Below, in pieces: positions 1-10,205 of a DNA stretch of 64,000 nucleotides. The first letter of the stretch is position 1; each line of letters starts with the position of its first letter. This DNA is from JBHJHP01 sp042219855 (GTDB lineage Bacteria > Bacteroidota > Bacteroidia > Bacteroidales > UBA5342). The notes below the pieces were generated by a model. The model was not told the origin of the DNA and did not search any database. It saw nothing but the letters and a program-made list of their open reading frames with translations. The position numbers and the translations under genes were made by a program. The stretch is taken from the NCBI RefSeq assembly GCF_042219855.1, contig NZ_JBHJHP010000011.1:11413-75412 (forward strand). The letters are read 5' to 3'.

Positions 1-1101
1 GTCAGTACCAATGAATGTACAGTTGGAAACGTGCATGTTTTTCACGCCCCCGGACATTTCACTTCCTACGGTTACACCACCGTGCCCATGATATACAATG
101 TTATTGGTGATCACAAGGTTTTCACTGGGTATGCCACGACGGCGTCCGTCTTCATCTTTACCCGATTTAATACAGATGGCATCGTCGCCCACGTCGAAGT
201 TACAGTTGTCTACAATTACATTCTTACATGACTCTACATCCAGGCCGTCACCGTTTTGTGAATACCATGGATTTCTCACCGTCACATTTTTAACAATAAG
301 ATCTTCTATCATCAATGGATGAATGCACCATGCCGGCGAATTCTGGAAGGTCGGGCCGTTCAGCATCACGCGTTTACTGTTCTGTATTCCGACCATCACG
401 GGACGCAGAAAATCGCGGATGGCCATGTAATCCTCTTTGGTTTTTAAGTTTGCCGGCACATTCATATCTGCATTTTCGGCAGCTCTCAAAAACTGTTCAG
501 ACGGGTACCAGCCGTCACCTTTTTCATTGACTACGCCACCGGATGCCACCAGTTCTTTCCACTGTCCGGCTGTTAGTTTGCTTCGCTTCACAAAACGCCA
601 CACATCGCCTGATCCGTCCCATACACCTGAACCTGTCAGGGCAACATTCTCCAGGTCCTTACCATAAATGGGAGAGATGCAACGCCAGGTATCCAGGCCC
701 TCAAAGCTTGTTTTTACCAGTGGATAATCATCCTTGTTTTTTGAAAAGATGATCAGTGCTCCGGCTTCCGTATACAGTTCAAGATTACTCTTCAGCACTA
801 CAGGACCGGTGAGCCATATTCCGGAAGGGATGATCACCTTACCACCGCCTTTTTCTGAAACCGCATTAATGGCATCTGCAAAAGCCTGCGTATTCATAAA
901 CTGTCCGCCGCTGCGGGCTCCGAAATCGGTAATGCTGACCGTATAATCCGGAATAACCGGTGCTTTTACGTCCGGCATATTGAATTCCACGTCAGCTTTA
1001 ATGGACTGAGGATTTTCGGTACCGGCATCGGGAGAGGCCTTACAGGCTGCAACCAAAAGCATAAAGGCAGCACTAAGGTAAAGAATCGGTTTTTTATTCA
1101 T
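1..1101 (-). CDS. GH28 polygalacturonase-type lipoprotein, C-terminus cut by window edge
   Basis: The frame is open from an ATG at 1101 to the left edge, giving 367 residues without a stop. The N-terminus is a lipoprotein signal with the lipobox ending at Cys20, so the enzyme is probably outer-membrane anchored. A right-handed beta-helix follows, with the GH28 signatures in order: N-G-D-G-L-D at 283-288, G-D-D at 305-307 and G-H-G around His340. These carry the catalytic aspartates and the conserved histidine of the family, which hydrolyses alpha-1,4-galacturonan or rhamnogalacturonan. It lies 19 bp downstream of the pectin methylesterase gene, so it is probably the last visible gene of the same operon. 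Exact linkage specificity cannot be told from sequence. Confidence 0.9.
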   Translation of the reverse strand, partial: MNKKPILYLSAAFMLLVAACKASPDAGTENPQSIKADVEFNMPDVKAPVIPDYTVSITDFGARSGGQFMNTQAFADAINAVSEKGGGKVIIPSGIWLTGPVVLKSNLELYTEAGALIIFSKNKDDYPLVKTSFEGLDTWRCISPIYGKDLENVALTGSGVWDGSGDVWRFVKRSKLTAGQWKELVASGGVVNEKGDGWYPSEQFLRAAENADMNVPANLKTKEDYMAIRDFLRPVMVGIQNSKRVMLNGPTFQNSPAWCIHPLMIEDLIVKNVTVRNPWYSQNGDGLDVESCKNVIVDNCNFDVGDDAICIKSGKDEDGRRRGIPSENLVITNNIVYHGHGGVTVGSEMSGGVKNMHVSNCTFIGTD

Positions 1102-1120
1102 GTTATGTGTTTTTATTATA

Positions 1121-2086
1121 TTATTCCGTGTAAAACAATTTGTCGTTGATCCAGTCACCCAGAATCTCTGTCTGAGTATACCGGGATGCTTCCTGTTCTG
1201 TTAGCTGATGTGACCAGGTTACCCGCTCTGACAGGTCTGCACCCGGCCCGGTATTCGCGTATTCGGCAAAAAAAGCGGTCTTTTCTTTTTCGGTACTTCC
1301 CCAGTTGTTCCAGCCTTCCGGTTTAATCATATCGCCCAGTTCGCAGGATATGAATACAGATTTACCGTACGGCCTCCATGGGCGTCCAAGGTAAAATGTG
1401 GCTTTCTCTGCGCTTCCTGTAATTTTACAGTTTTTGAATACAAATCCAAACTTCGTCTCTTCATTTGTGGATGGTGCCGTAACATATCCTTTCCCCTTGC
1501 AGTAAATTGTACACCCTTCAAAAAGAGCTGTTGACCAGCCGAAAATAAAATCTACAGTTCCTTCAATATAGCAATCCCTGTAGTACTGACGGCTTCGGTC
1601 ACCGTGTGGGTATAAGGTATCCTGATTACCCAGGAAACGACAGTTTTTAAAAGCTGCTTTGTCGCCATCAATTCTTACAGCGACGGCTTGACCTACCGGG
1701 CCGGCTGAATTCTGAAATGTCAGGTTTTCAGCCCTGAACCCGTCTCCGAAGATGTAAAATGAAGTAGACCCCGTAGTTCCTACTTCTTCTCCGAAACTGT
1801 TCTTTTTCCGGGCATAATCATCATAGGTAAGTATGGTATTGTCCCTGTCTTCACCAATAAATGTAATGTTGGTTTTACTGGCAGCCAGAACCAGTTTTTC
1901 TTTGTATGTTCCTTTTTTAATCAGGATGACAGTTCTGTTTTTTCTGAAATCAGGCACGGCATTAATAGCCTCCTGCACGGTTTTAAAGTTCCCGTTTCCG
2001 TTTTGATCAACCGTAAAATCGTATTCCACAGCCGCAGATGTCCGGATCAGTATAAAAAGTGAGAATATGGTTAAGATGTATTTCAT
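1121..2086 (-). CDS. Pectinesterase (pectin methylesterase), family CE8
   Basis: This 321-residue protein starts with a Sec signal peptide (about residues 1-19) followed by a parallel beta-helix. The CE8 catalytic set is visible: Gln133 in QAVAVR, Asp156 in QDTLYP, Asp179 in DFIFG and Arg235 in LGRPWRP. The family removes methyl esters from homogalacturonan, which exposes it to the GH28 enzyme encoded just downstream. The gene begins two bases after the stop of the acetylesterase gene, so the two are very probably cotranscribed. Length is typical for a single-domain bacterial CE8. There is no lipobox, so the product should be periplasmic or secreted. Confidence 0.95.
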   Translation of the reverse strand: MKYILTIFSLFILIRTSAAVEYDFTVDQNGNGNFKTVQEAINAVPDFRKNRTVILIKKGTYKEKLVLAASKTNITFIGEDRDNTILTYDDYARKKNSFGEEVGTTGSTSFYIFGDGFRAENLTFQNSAGPVGQAVAVRIDGDKAAFKNCRFLGNQDTLYPHGDRSRQYYRDCYIEGTVDFIFGWSTALFEGCTIYCKGKGYVTAPSTNEETKFGFVFKNCKITGSAEKATFYLGRPWRPYGKSVFISCELGDMIKPEGWNNWGSTEKEKTAFFAEYANTGPGADLSERVTWSHQLTEQEASRYTQTEILGDWINDKLFYTE

Positions 2087-2088
2087 AT

Positions 2089-2886
2089 TTAATTCCGTTG
2101 ATTTGCAATTTTCTGCAATCCGTGATAAACCAGTTTTGCCACCTCTTGGGCACCTTCGGGTTGAAAATGTGTATTATCATGCTGTCCATCCGGATAGGCG
2201 ACATATTTTCCGGCCGGAAGATTCATAAAATAATGCGTTGTGCTGTAGGTCTCACCTTTGCTTGTAAAAAAATCCATCGACAAACGGTTCAGATCAATCA
2301 GCGGTACACTTAATTCCTCAGCTACTTCTTTTACGGCATCTGGATATACGCCATGTACATTGGTCAGAACGCCGTCTTTCCACGGATAGTTTCGGGCAAC
2401 CGGTGTCAGTAAAACAGGCATGGCACCATTCTGAAGGCTTTGTGAAACAAAGAGACGCAGAAATTCTTTGTACCCTTCCGGATCAACATAACGTTCGGGT
2501 TTATTTTCAGCCGCATCGTTATGCCCGAACTGGATGAGCACCCAATCGCCTGGTTTTAAGGACTCATACACTGCGCGCCAGCGTCCTTCCTGAAAAAAGG
2601 TTCGCGTACTTCTGCCGCCCCGGGCTCTGTCATCCACCATAACGCTGTCGGCCTGCAAAAGGTTGGCCAGACTATCGCGGTATGCACCATTCATAAATTG
2701 CTGAAATACCTGTCCCCAACCCGTTACCGGGAAGCGTTCGGTTTCGTAATTCCCGTATTGTGTGTAGTCCGCTACCGTAGAATCTCCAATCAGCCACACT
2801 GTGATTACGCTGTGTTTATTCGTTTTACAGGCAAACAGAGTGATCAGAACAAAAAGGGACAATATGTTGACACCATCCCTCTTCAT
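2089..2886 (-). CDS. Rhamnogalacturonan acetylesterase-type SGNH hydrolase (CE12)
   Basis: The 265-residue protein has a lipoprotein signal with the acylated Cys at position 20. The SGNH blocks are all present: block I G-D-S-T-V with nucleophile Ser36, block III G-H-N-D at 121-124, and block V D-N-T-H with catalytic Asp237 and His240. This arrangement matches CE12 enzymes that remove O-acetyl groups from rhamnogalacturonan I. The start codon overlaps the stop of the GH43 gene by four bases (ATGA at 2883-2886), which indicates translational coupling. Between a GH43 and a pectin methylesterase, deacetylation of pectin is the natural role. Confidence 0.9.
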   Translation of the reverse strand: MKRDGVNILSLFVLITLFACKTNKHSVITVWLIGDSTVADYTQYGNYETERFPVTGWGQVFQQFMNGAYRDSLANLLQADSVMVDDRARGGRSTRTFFQEGRWRAVYESLKPGDWVLIQFGHNDAAENKPERYVDPEGYKEFLRLFVSQSLQNGAMPVLLTPVARNYPWKDGVLTNVHGVYPDAVKEVAEELSVPLIDLNRLSMDFFTSKGETYSTTHYFMNLPAGKYVAYPDGQHDNTHFQPEGAQEVAKLVYHGLQKIANQRN

Positions 2887-4523
2887 TTATTTTTACTGAT
2901 CCGGAACCAGTCGATATCAACAGTACCTGAATCATTTGTAATATCGTTTCTGATGGCGAAATAGCCAACCTTTGCTCCGATCCATCGTCCGGGTTTAGCC
3001 TCAAATTCCGGACCGGCTTCTGTAAACCTTCTGCCGTTTTTACTGAAAGCAAATTTGCACTTAGCGCCTTCACTAACCTGTATGCGGAAGTAAATTTCAT
3101 TACCATCATATTCCTCGGAGAAGAGTTCTTCTTCTTTTCCACCGGTTCTGGCGCGCTTGCATTGGGCTATGCGCACTACTGTTTTACCATTTTCCGATTT
3201 GAGCGAGATATACTGATAATCTTCTCCCATAATCACGAATCCTGTTTCATCACCACCTTTATGAGAATTAAAGGTCAGCTTTGTTGTAGCTGTAAATGTT
3301 TCGGCCGGGAATTTTTGCAGAAGCAGATTCGGTACGTTCCATAATCCTTCAGAACCTTCCGGTCTGGCCATACAGTTCAGTCTGAAGTAACCCAGGTTAC
3401 CGGAAGGAGCTCCCCAGTAAACCTGTGGATTGGCATGCCATTGCCATTGCAGTCCAAATTCACTGCTGTTAAATTCGTCACTTTCCGGTGGTGTAACAAT
3501 AGGGTAGGATTGGCCAACATCCGGTTTCTTGTGTGTCATAACCGGAACACCAATGCCGTCGCCATCAGGATCTGATCCAATAACAGGCCAGTCTTTTTTC
3601 CATACCATGGGTTGCAGATGCACGATCCGGCCATAAGCTTCCTTATCCTGAAAATGAATAAACCAGTCTTCTCCGCCCGGGGTATCAATCCATGCTCCCT
3701 GATGAGGGCCGTTAATATCAGTTTTTCCCTGATCCATCACAATGCGGTAATCATAAGGGCCATAGATATTTTCTGAGCGCATGGCCAGTTGCCATCCGGT
3801 AGATACACCACCAGCCGGAGCAAATATATAGTAATAGCCGTTTCGTTTATAGAATTTCGGCCCTTCAACGGTTGGATTCGCATCATGTCCGTCAAATACC
3901 ATAACATCCTGTCCGATTGCAGCGGTTCCTGCGCTGTTCATCTCTGTGACCATGATCACACTTTTTATGGTCGCGCGGCTTCCTGCAAATGCATAAGCGA
4001 GGTAAACCCTGCCATCATCATCCCAGAGCGGAGTAGGATCGATAAGGCCCTTGCCGCCTTTTACCTGTACCGGTTCTGACCATGGTCCTTTGGGATCTTT
4101 GGCCTTAATCATATATATGCCATGATCGGGATCGGGAAAATAGATATAGAACTCGTTCTTATGATAGCGGATGCAGGGCGCCCAGATGCCATTGCCATGT
4201 TGCGTTATGTCGAAGCCCTCTGCATATTCCAGCCTTTCAAGGCCATATCCGATCAGTTCCCAGTTCACCAGGTCTTTAGAATGAAGTATGGGCAATCCGG
4301 GAACGCAGTTAAAGGAAGATGAGGTCATATAGAAATCATCGCCAACCCGTACCACATCGGGATCAGAATAATCGGCATGTAACACCGGATTTGTATAGGT
4401 GCCATCGCCGTTATCTGATACCCATACATTGGATACCGTATTCTGTGCCATTAAAACTGCTGGCAGGATTAAAAGCGTTACTACAATTTTTTTTGTAAGT
4501 GAAAAGGTTTTTCCTGGTTTCAT
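2883..4523 (-). CDS. GH43 glycosidase with C-terminal beta-sandwich
   Basis: The 546-residue protein opens with a Sec signal (cleavage likely after the AQ at 26-27). A five-bladed GH43 propeller spans roughly 42-340, with catalytic base Asp54 in SDPD, pKa-modulating Asp162 in LIDPTP and acid Glu220 in PTVEGP. Residues about 350-540 form the concanavalin-like C-terminal domain found in beta-xylosidase/arabinofuranosidase-type GH43 proteins. It is the first gene of the minus-strand pectin operon, so the likely substrate is an arabinose-, galactose- or xylose-decorated side chain. Subfamily and true specificity are inference; the fold assignment is firm. Confidence 0.9.
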   Translation of the reverse strand: MKPGKTFSLTKKIVVTLLILPAVLMAQNTVSNVWVSDNGDGTYTNPVLHADYSDPDVVRVGDDFYMTSSSFNCVPGLPILHSKDLVNWELIGYGLERLEYAEGFDITQHGNGIWAPCIRYHKNEFYIYFPDPDHGIYMIKAKDPKGPWSEPVQVKGGKGLIDPTPLWDDDGRVYLAYAFAGSRATIKSVIMVTEMNSAGTAAIGQDVMVFDGHDANPTVEGPKFYKRNGYYYIFAPAGGVSTGWQLAMRSENIYGPYDYRIVMDQGKTDINGPHQGAWIDTPGGEDWFIHFQDKEAYGRIVHLQPMVWKKDWPVIGSDPDGDGIGVPVMTHKKPDVGQSYPIVTPPESDEFNSSEFGLQWQWHANPQVYWGAPSGNLGYFRLNCMARPEGSEGLWNVPNLLLQKFPAETFTATTKLTFNSHKGGDETGFVIMGEDYQYISLKSENGKTVVRIAQCKRARTGGKEEELFSEEYDGNEIYFRIQVSEGAKCKFAFSKNGRRFTEAGPEFEAKPGRWIGAKVGYFAIRNDITNDSGTVDIDWFRISKNK

Positions 4524-4869
4524 ACGTTATGTTGTTTCAAATTTTAATGATAATAATTGCACTGACCTGACAGGTGTTTAAAATGTAATTAAACCCGTAG
4601 CCATTTGATGATATGCCGGATGAAAAGACGAGAAATCTGATCCCCGAAAGAAATAGCAGATGGAACTTTCGATCTGAATTCTTTCGTCTGAGGGAAGGAT
4701 GAGACGTTTTTCATTAAGCAATAGTATCAGCAACTACGAAATTATAATTTAGCCGTTAAATAAAGGAATGGAAACGATTTTAAATCCATAGTTATATTTC
4801 CCAAAATGCGGGTTATATATATCGCGGGAGCAGAATAACTAATATGGTAATGGTATAAGTATAATATAT
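4524..4869. other. Upstream region of the pectin operon
   Basis: These 346 bases separate the regulator gene from the operon it probably controls and hold no credible gene. An 11-bp palindrome, ACCTG-A-CAGGT at 4565-4575, lies about 45 bp upstream of the GH43 start and could be an operator. No exact TAnnTTTG box is seen on the minus strand. The assignment as the site where the hybrid regulator acts is inference from position. Confidence 0.4.
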
Positions 4870-7800
4870 TCAGTTCTTTACATTGCTTTGCTTATTTTTC
4901 GATATAAATTCGGTAGCACTCATTCCGAACTCCCGTTTAAAGCATTTTCTGAAATGTGAAAGGTCTTTGAAACCAACTTCATAAGCAATTTCCGACACAT
5001 TTAATTTTTGTTGAATAAGCAGCTGCGACGCTCTTTTTAATCGGATATGTCTGATAAATTCCTTCACCGTCATATTGGTCAGCGCATTCAGTTTCCGGTA
5101 TAGCTGCATTCTGCTGACTCCAACCTGTTCCGAAAATTTTTCGATGTCGAGATCGCTGTCCGATATGTTTTCCTCCACGATTTTTATGGCCTTTTGCAGA
5201 AAGCGTTCATCCGGAGAAGAGAGCTCAATATTGGTAGGTTCAAGTACAATGGTTTCGGTATATTTCTCTCTCAGGGATTCCCTTATGGAGAGCATATTTT
5301 CAACTTTAGCCTGCAAAACGTTGATGTCGAACGGTTTGGTAATGTAGTCGTCTGCACCAAGGGTTAAGCCTTTCAATTCGTGTTCTTTTGAATGCATGGC
5401 AGTTAACAGCAGCACGGGGATATGTGAAGTCCGTTCATCCGTTTTTATTTTTTTACAAAGTTCATAGCCATCCATCTGTGGCATGATAATATCGCTGACG
5501 ATAATATCGGGAATATTTTCAATGGCCTTTTCATAGCCATCTTTCCCGTTCCGCGCTTCAATAATGTTGTATTGCGAATTAAAATGACTGGAGATAAACT
5601 TCCTGACATCCGCATTGTCTTCTACAACCAGCATTATTCTTGACAGAATATCTTCTGTTTTTACACCGGTTTCCATTGACTGTGCGCTGTGTTCTTCATC
5701 CTGATCTTCATTGCTAAGATCCGAATCCGCTGTTTTGTAGCTTAAGTTCTGAACATAAGGAATCCTGAATGTGAACTTGGTTCCTTTTCCCGTTTTACTG
5801 GAAACAAAGATTTTTCCTTTATGCAGATTGACCAGTTCCTTAACCAGGGCCAGTCCGATTCCGGTTCCTGAATTGCTGTCTTCCCCGTCGTTGGACTGGA
5901 AAAAGCGCATAAAGATTTTGTTGATATTTTTATTTGTGATGCCCTTACCTGTATCTTTAACCGATATTTCGATGTACTGTTTTTCTTTATCCTCTGAGTT
6001 AAATTCTTCTTCTGAATCAAAAATAAGGGACAGGTTAACCGAAATGGTGCCACCCTGTTCCGTAAATTTAAAGGCATTGGAAAGAAGATTATTGAGAATC
6101 TTCTCTATTTTGTCCGGATCGAAGGCCGTGAACAGGCTTTTTTTCAGCGTTGTAAATTTAAGTCTGATCTGCTTTTCTTCTGCCAGTGAATTAAACGACT
6201 GCACAATATTCTGTACAAAACGTACGATATCTGCTTCTGTCAGATTGAGCTTCAGGTTGCCGGTCTGCAGTTTTCTGAAATCCAGCAGCTGATTGATGAG
6301 CCTGTCGAGATTTTTGGCATTTCTATGCACAAGCCGAATGTTTTCGCTGATTTCAGATTCCTTTAATTTATTATTCATTATTTTCTCAACAGGACCCAGA
6401 ATGAGGGTCAGTGGTGTACGGATTTCATGTGAAATGTTTGTGAAGAATTTTAATTTCAACATATCCAGCTCATGAAGTTTCCGTGCATTGACACGCTCAA
6501 TAACCAGCTGGTTTTTAATTTTTTCGCGGTTTATAAAAAAGCGGAAAAGCAGATACATCATACCGGCAATCGCAAGGAATAATAATCCCAGGAACCATCT
6601 TGTCTTCCAGAATGGCGGCAGAACACTTATATTGAGCAGGAGTTCGTTCTGGTTGGATTGTGAACCCCTGATATATCGCTTGATATGCAGTACATAATCC
6701 CCAGGATTAAGGTTGGTATAGGTTGCCGACCGTGCGGTACTGGGTTCAACCCAGTCCTTATTGAAATTTTCAAGTTTATAGGTGTAGAGGTTTTTCTCAC
6801 TGTTGACAAAATTCAGTGCGGCAAACTCAATGGTAAAGAAATTCTGGTCATAATTTAAGGTGATATGATCTGTTGTTGAAATGCTTTTTGTTAAAACTGC
6901 ATTTTCATCCTCAGATATTGAAACAGATTTGTTGAATATTTTGAAATCGGTCAGGACAACCGGGTAGTTGTCCTTCTCTGAAATAATTTTTTCAGGATTG
7001 AACATGTTAAAACCTGAAATGGAACCAAAAAGCAATTCGCCATCCCGGGTTTTACATGCTGCACCATAGCAAAACTGATTGTTGCTCAGTCCGTCTTTAT
7101 TGGTGAAATTACGAAAGATTTCTGTTGATGGATTAAATTTTGATAAGCCATTTGTTGTGCTGATCCAGAGATTTTTATTCCCGTCTTCCAGTATGCATAA
7201 TGCCTGGTTATTCGATAAACCGTCGTTTTCATCAAAATACCTGATCGGTCCGTTTTGAGCCGAATAGATAGCAATGCCCCTGTCATTTGTTGCAATCCAT
7301 ATGCGGTGTTCTGAATCTTCGAACATGCTTCTGGCATGTTCAAAATAGCGGATTATCCGGTTATTCTTCGGATTAAAAATGATGAGTTCATCAATGCTTC
7401 CCATCCATAATAACCCCCTGGAATCCATGTCGATCCAAGAAATGGATTCATGGCCGTTAATCTGAGGGTAATGCTTGAATGATCCGGTTGAAGGAACAAA
7501 CTTATCCAGTCCTTTGCTGGTAGCAATCCAGATGTCGCCCTGCTTATCCATGCAAAGGTCCCATACTCTGTTGTCGGATAAAGCTCCGTTTACATCCGGG
7601 TTGGATTTGTAGTTTGTAATTCGTCCCGTTTTTAAATTGATGACATCAACACCACCCAGGAATGTTGCTACCCAAAGATGCCCCTTCTGGTCATCAAGAA
7701 ATGCTTTGATACAATTCTGGCTGATGCTGTTATTCTGCCTCGGATCAGCCATAAGATACTCGTATTTCCCGCTCTCCGGATTGTAAATGTTGATGCCGCC

Positions 7801-8967
7801 ATCTTCCGTTCCGATCCATATCTTTCCCTGCTTGTCTATCCAGAAGGCATATACGATGCTGCTGTTTAAAAAATTATTATTTCCGGGCAGGGATCCGAAA
7901 TTCATAAACACCTGTTTGCTTCTGGCAAGCAAATTTAAACCACCCCTTGTGCCAATCCATGTTTCTCCGTTGCGGTCGTGATAAACACAAAGCACCGAAG
8001 TGTTGGAAAGACTTCTCATATTGTGTGTGTTGTGCCTGTAATAACCGGTTACACCTTTCCCGGTTGTATAGGAAAACAAACCACCCCTAGTTCCAATCCA
8101 GTATTCCCCGAAGGTACCTTTTGATACCGTCTTAACGGTTTCTGACCGCTCAACATCCGAAGGAAGTCTGACTGCATTTATGCTTCTGGTATCGGGATTA
8201 ATGATAAACAGGCCGGATGAATAGGTCCCGATCCACATGGTACCGTCCTCATCCCTGAATATCTCCCATATTTCATGGTTCTGTTCTTCACCGTATGGCA
8301 GTTGAAAGGCTGTCATTTCATTCTTTGCTTCATTATAGGTGAACAAGCCATTGGATGTACCAATCCACAACTTCCCGTTTTTATCCAGCTCCAGGTTTCT
8401 GATATAATTTGTTGTGGCGGTATTTTCCGCATTTATAATTTTAGGATTCAGCACCGTAAGCTGACCTATAGTATCCAGGTACATGAGGTTGTAATTGGTT
8501 CCCAGCCATAATCCACCTTTCTCATCCACTTCAATATCATTAACAGAGACCTCTTTATATTTCAGATCTGAATAATTTTTAAAGGGTTGCGAAAACGTTT
8601 CCTTTTCGCGGTCAAAAATATTGAGGCCACCGGCTTCCGTACCAATGTACAGGTTCCCTGAATTATCTTCTCTGATAACCCTGACGATATTTCCTGAAAG
8701 ACGGTCTTTCCCGGATGGATCAGGCAGAAAATTCTTAAATGTATACCCGTCGAAACGGCTGATGCCCTGGCTTGTTCCAATCCATATCCAGCCCTGTTTG
8801 TCCTGATAAATGCACTGTATCTGGTTGTTCGGGAGTCCGTTTTCCTGTGAATAAATATCGAAGCTTAGTTCTGTTGATCCGGTTGTTGCCCTGGAAATAA
8901 ATATATTCAGAGCAGAAAGCAGGAAAACAAGATAAGTATGATAGGATTTTATAGTCTTAGCTCTCAT
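4870..8967 (-). CDS. Hybrid two-component system sensor/regulator (HTCS)
   Basis: The 1365-residue protein joins a sensor and a regulator in one chain. A signal peptide (1-30) is followed by two-component-regulator propeller repeats (about 40-690, recurrent WIGT-type blades), a Y_Y_Y domain (about 715-785), one membrane helix (791-812), a histidine kinase with phospho-acceptor His847 in SHEIRTP, an ATPase domain with the N box, DTGKG and GTGIGL motifs, a receiver domain with phospho-acceptor Asp1159 in VSDIIMP, and an AraC-type DNA-binding domain (about 1260-1360). In Bacteroidota such proteins bind oligosaccharides in the periplasm and switch on the adjacent degradation genes. Enzymes on both sides point to a pectin- or arabinan-derived ligand. 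All catalytic motifs look intact. Confidence 0.95.
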   Translation of the reverse strand: MRAKTIKSYHTYLVFLLSALNIFISRATTGSTELSFDIYSQENGLPNNQIQCIYQDKQGWIWIGTSQGISRFDGYTFKNFLPDPSGKDRLSGNIVRVIREDNSGNLYIGTEAGGLNIFDREKETFSQPFKNYSDLKYKEVSVNDIEVDEKGGLWLGTNYNLMYLDTIGQLTVLNPKIINAENTATTNYIRNLELDKNGKLWIGTSNGLFTYNEAKNEMTAFQLPYGEEQNHEIWEIFRDEDGTMWIGTYSSGLFIINPDTRSINAVRLPSDVERSETVKTVSKGTFGEYWIGTRGGLFSYTTGKGVTGYYRHNTHNMRSLSNTSVLCVYHDRNGETWIGTRGGLNLLARSKQVFMNFGSLPGNNNFLNSSIVYAFWIDKQGKIWIGTEDGGINIYNPESGKYEYLMADPRQNNSISQNCIKAFLDDQKGHLWVATFLGGVDVINLKTGRITNYKSNPDVNGALSDNRVWDLCMDKQGDIWIATSKGLDKFVPSTGSFKHYPQINGHESISWIDMDSRGLLWMGSIDELIIFNPKNNRIIRYFEHARSMFEDSEHRIWIATNDRGIAIYSAQNGPIRYFDENDGLSNNQALCILEDGNKNLWISTTNGLSKFNPSTEIFRNFTNKDGLSNNQFCYGAACKTRDGELLFGSISGFNMFNPEKIISEKDNYPVVLTDFKIFNKSVSISEDENAVLTKSISTTDHITLNYDQNFFTIEFAALNFVNSEKNLYTYKLENFNKDWVEPSTARSATYTNLNPGDYVLHIKRYIRGSQSNQNELLLNISVLPPFWKTRWFLGLLFLAIAGMMYLLFRFFINREKIKNQLVIERVNARKLHELDMLKLKFFTNISHEIRTPLTLILGPVEKIMNNKLKESEISENIRLVHRNAKNLDRLINQLLDFRKLQTGNLKLNLTEADIVRFVQNIVQSFNSLAEEKQIRLKFTTLKKSLFTAFDPDKIEKILNNLLSNAFKFTEQGGTISVNLSLIFDSEEEFNSEDKEKQYIEISVKDTGKGITNKNINKIFMRFFQSNDGEDSNSGTGIGLALVKELVNLHKGKIFVSSKTGKGTKFTFRIPYVQNLSYKTADSDLSNEDQDEEHSAQSMETGVKTEDILSRIMLVVEDNADVRKFISSHFNSQYNIIEARNGKDGYEKAIENIPDIIVSDIIMPQMDGYELCKKIKTDERTSHIPVLLLTAMHSKEHELKGLTLGADDYITKPFDINVLQAKVENMLSIRESLREKYTETIVLEPTNIELSSPDERFLQKAIKIVEENISDSDLDIEKFSEQVGVSRMQLYRKLNALTNMTVKEFIRHIRLKRASQLLIQQKLNVSEIAYEVGFKDLSHFRKCFKREFGMSATEFISKNKQSNVKN

Positions 8968-9179
8968 GATTGGCAGTACATAATTATTCCCAAAATAAAA
9001 CTAATTTTTCATAAAACCCTATGTTCATTACAATAATGTAGCGCATCCCTGATTCCTTTTTTTTCTGTCCGCTGATAAAAATCTGACTGCCTGATTCTTG
9101 ATAATCAGTATATGATAAATCAAATTATTAGATTAAATTTACCCGTAATTTGTTACGTTTCACAACCAAGATGTATATT

Positions 9180-10205
9180 ATGTATAAAAAATCCAATGCT
9201 TCAGTAACTGTGTTCATAATTTTCTTTCTGCTGTCAGGCTTAACTTTAATGGCTCAGGAAAGACCACCTGTTCATGATCCTGTAATGATGAAACAGGGAG
9301 ATACCTATTATGTATTCAGTACGGGATGGGGAATATCGGTTCAATCGTCGAAAGACTTAAAATCATGGGAAAGGGAGAAACGGGTTTTCGAACAGGCACC
9401 GGAATGGACCAAAGAGGCTGTAGAAGGTTTCAGGGGACATATGTGGGCTCCGGATATTGCATACTTTAACGGTCAGTATTACCTGTTTTATTCTGTATCG
9501 GCTTTTGGTAAAAACACATCGTGCATCGGTTTAGCCACAAATAAAACGCTTGATCCCGACGATCCGGAATTTGAGTGGGTGGATCAGGGTAAAATAATTC
9601 AGTCTTATCCCGGAAAAACAAACTGGAACGCTATTGATCCGAATTTTATCGTGGATAAGGATGGAACGCCGTATCTTACGTTTGGCTCTTTCTGGGATGG
9701 TATAAAACTGGTAAAACTGGCCTGGGATGGAAAAAGTGTGGATGATGATCTGGATCAGATACCTACCATTGCATCACGTAAACATAAGCCCGGTGAACCG
9801 AATCCTCCGGCAATAGATGATAATCCGAAGGATGCAGGAGGAAATGCGATTGAGGCGCCGTTTGTTTTCAAAAAAGGGAAATATTACTATCTGTTTGCAT
9901 CTATTGACTATTGTTGCAAGGGTCCCCGCAGCACGTATAAAATTATTGTAGGCCGATCCAAAGACCTGGCAGGACCTTATAAAGACAAAGATGGATATGA
10001 ATTAAAGTATGGTGGTGGAACAATTGTGTTAAAAGGTGATGATAACTGGTATGGCATTGGGCATAATGCAGTTTATTCGGCCGATGGGAAAGATTATCTT
10101 ATTTGTCACGGATATGATGCCAATGATAAGGGAAAATCAAAACTGATCGTAACGGAATTGACGTGGGATAAAAAGAAATGGCCTGTTGTGGAAGAAAAAC
10201 TTTAG
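9180..10205 (+). CDS. Endo-arabinanase-type GH43
   Basis: With the ATG at 9180 the protein has 341 residues; another ATG lies at 9171 and a TTG at 9150, but the 9180 start gives the cleaner signal peptide, ending near AQ at 25-26. Catalytic residues are Asp33 in VHDP, Asp153 in NAIDPNF and Glu225 in IEAPF. A D-Y-C-C motif after the catalytic Glu and a late I-G-H-N motif match endo-alpha-1,5-arabinanases, where the histidine helps bind a metal. The enzyme would cut the arabinan backbone into oligosaccharides. It is transcribed divergently from the HTCS gene, a usual arrangement for an HTCS target. Its stop overlaps the convergent MFS gene by four bases. Confidence 0.88.
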   Translation: MYKKSNASVTVFIIFFLLSGLTLMAQERPPVHDPVMMKQGDTYYVFSTGWGISVQSSKDLKSWEREKRVFEQAPEWTKEAVEGFRGHMWAPDIAYFNGQYYLFYSVSAFGKNTSCIGLATNKTLDPDDPEFEWVDQGKIIQSYPGKTNWNAIDPNFIVDKDGTPYLTFGSFWDGIKLVKLAWDGKSVDDDLDQIPTIASRKHKPGEPNPPAIDDNPKDAGGNAIEAPFVFKKGKYYYLFASIDYCCKGPRSTYKIIVGRSKDLAGPYKDKDGYELKYGGGTIVLKGDDNWYGIGHNAVYSADGKDYLICHGYDANDKGKSKLIVTELTWDKKKWPVVEEKL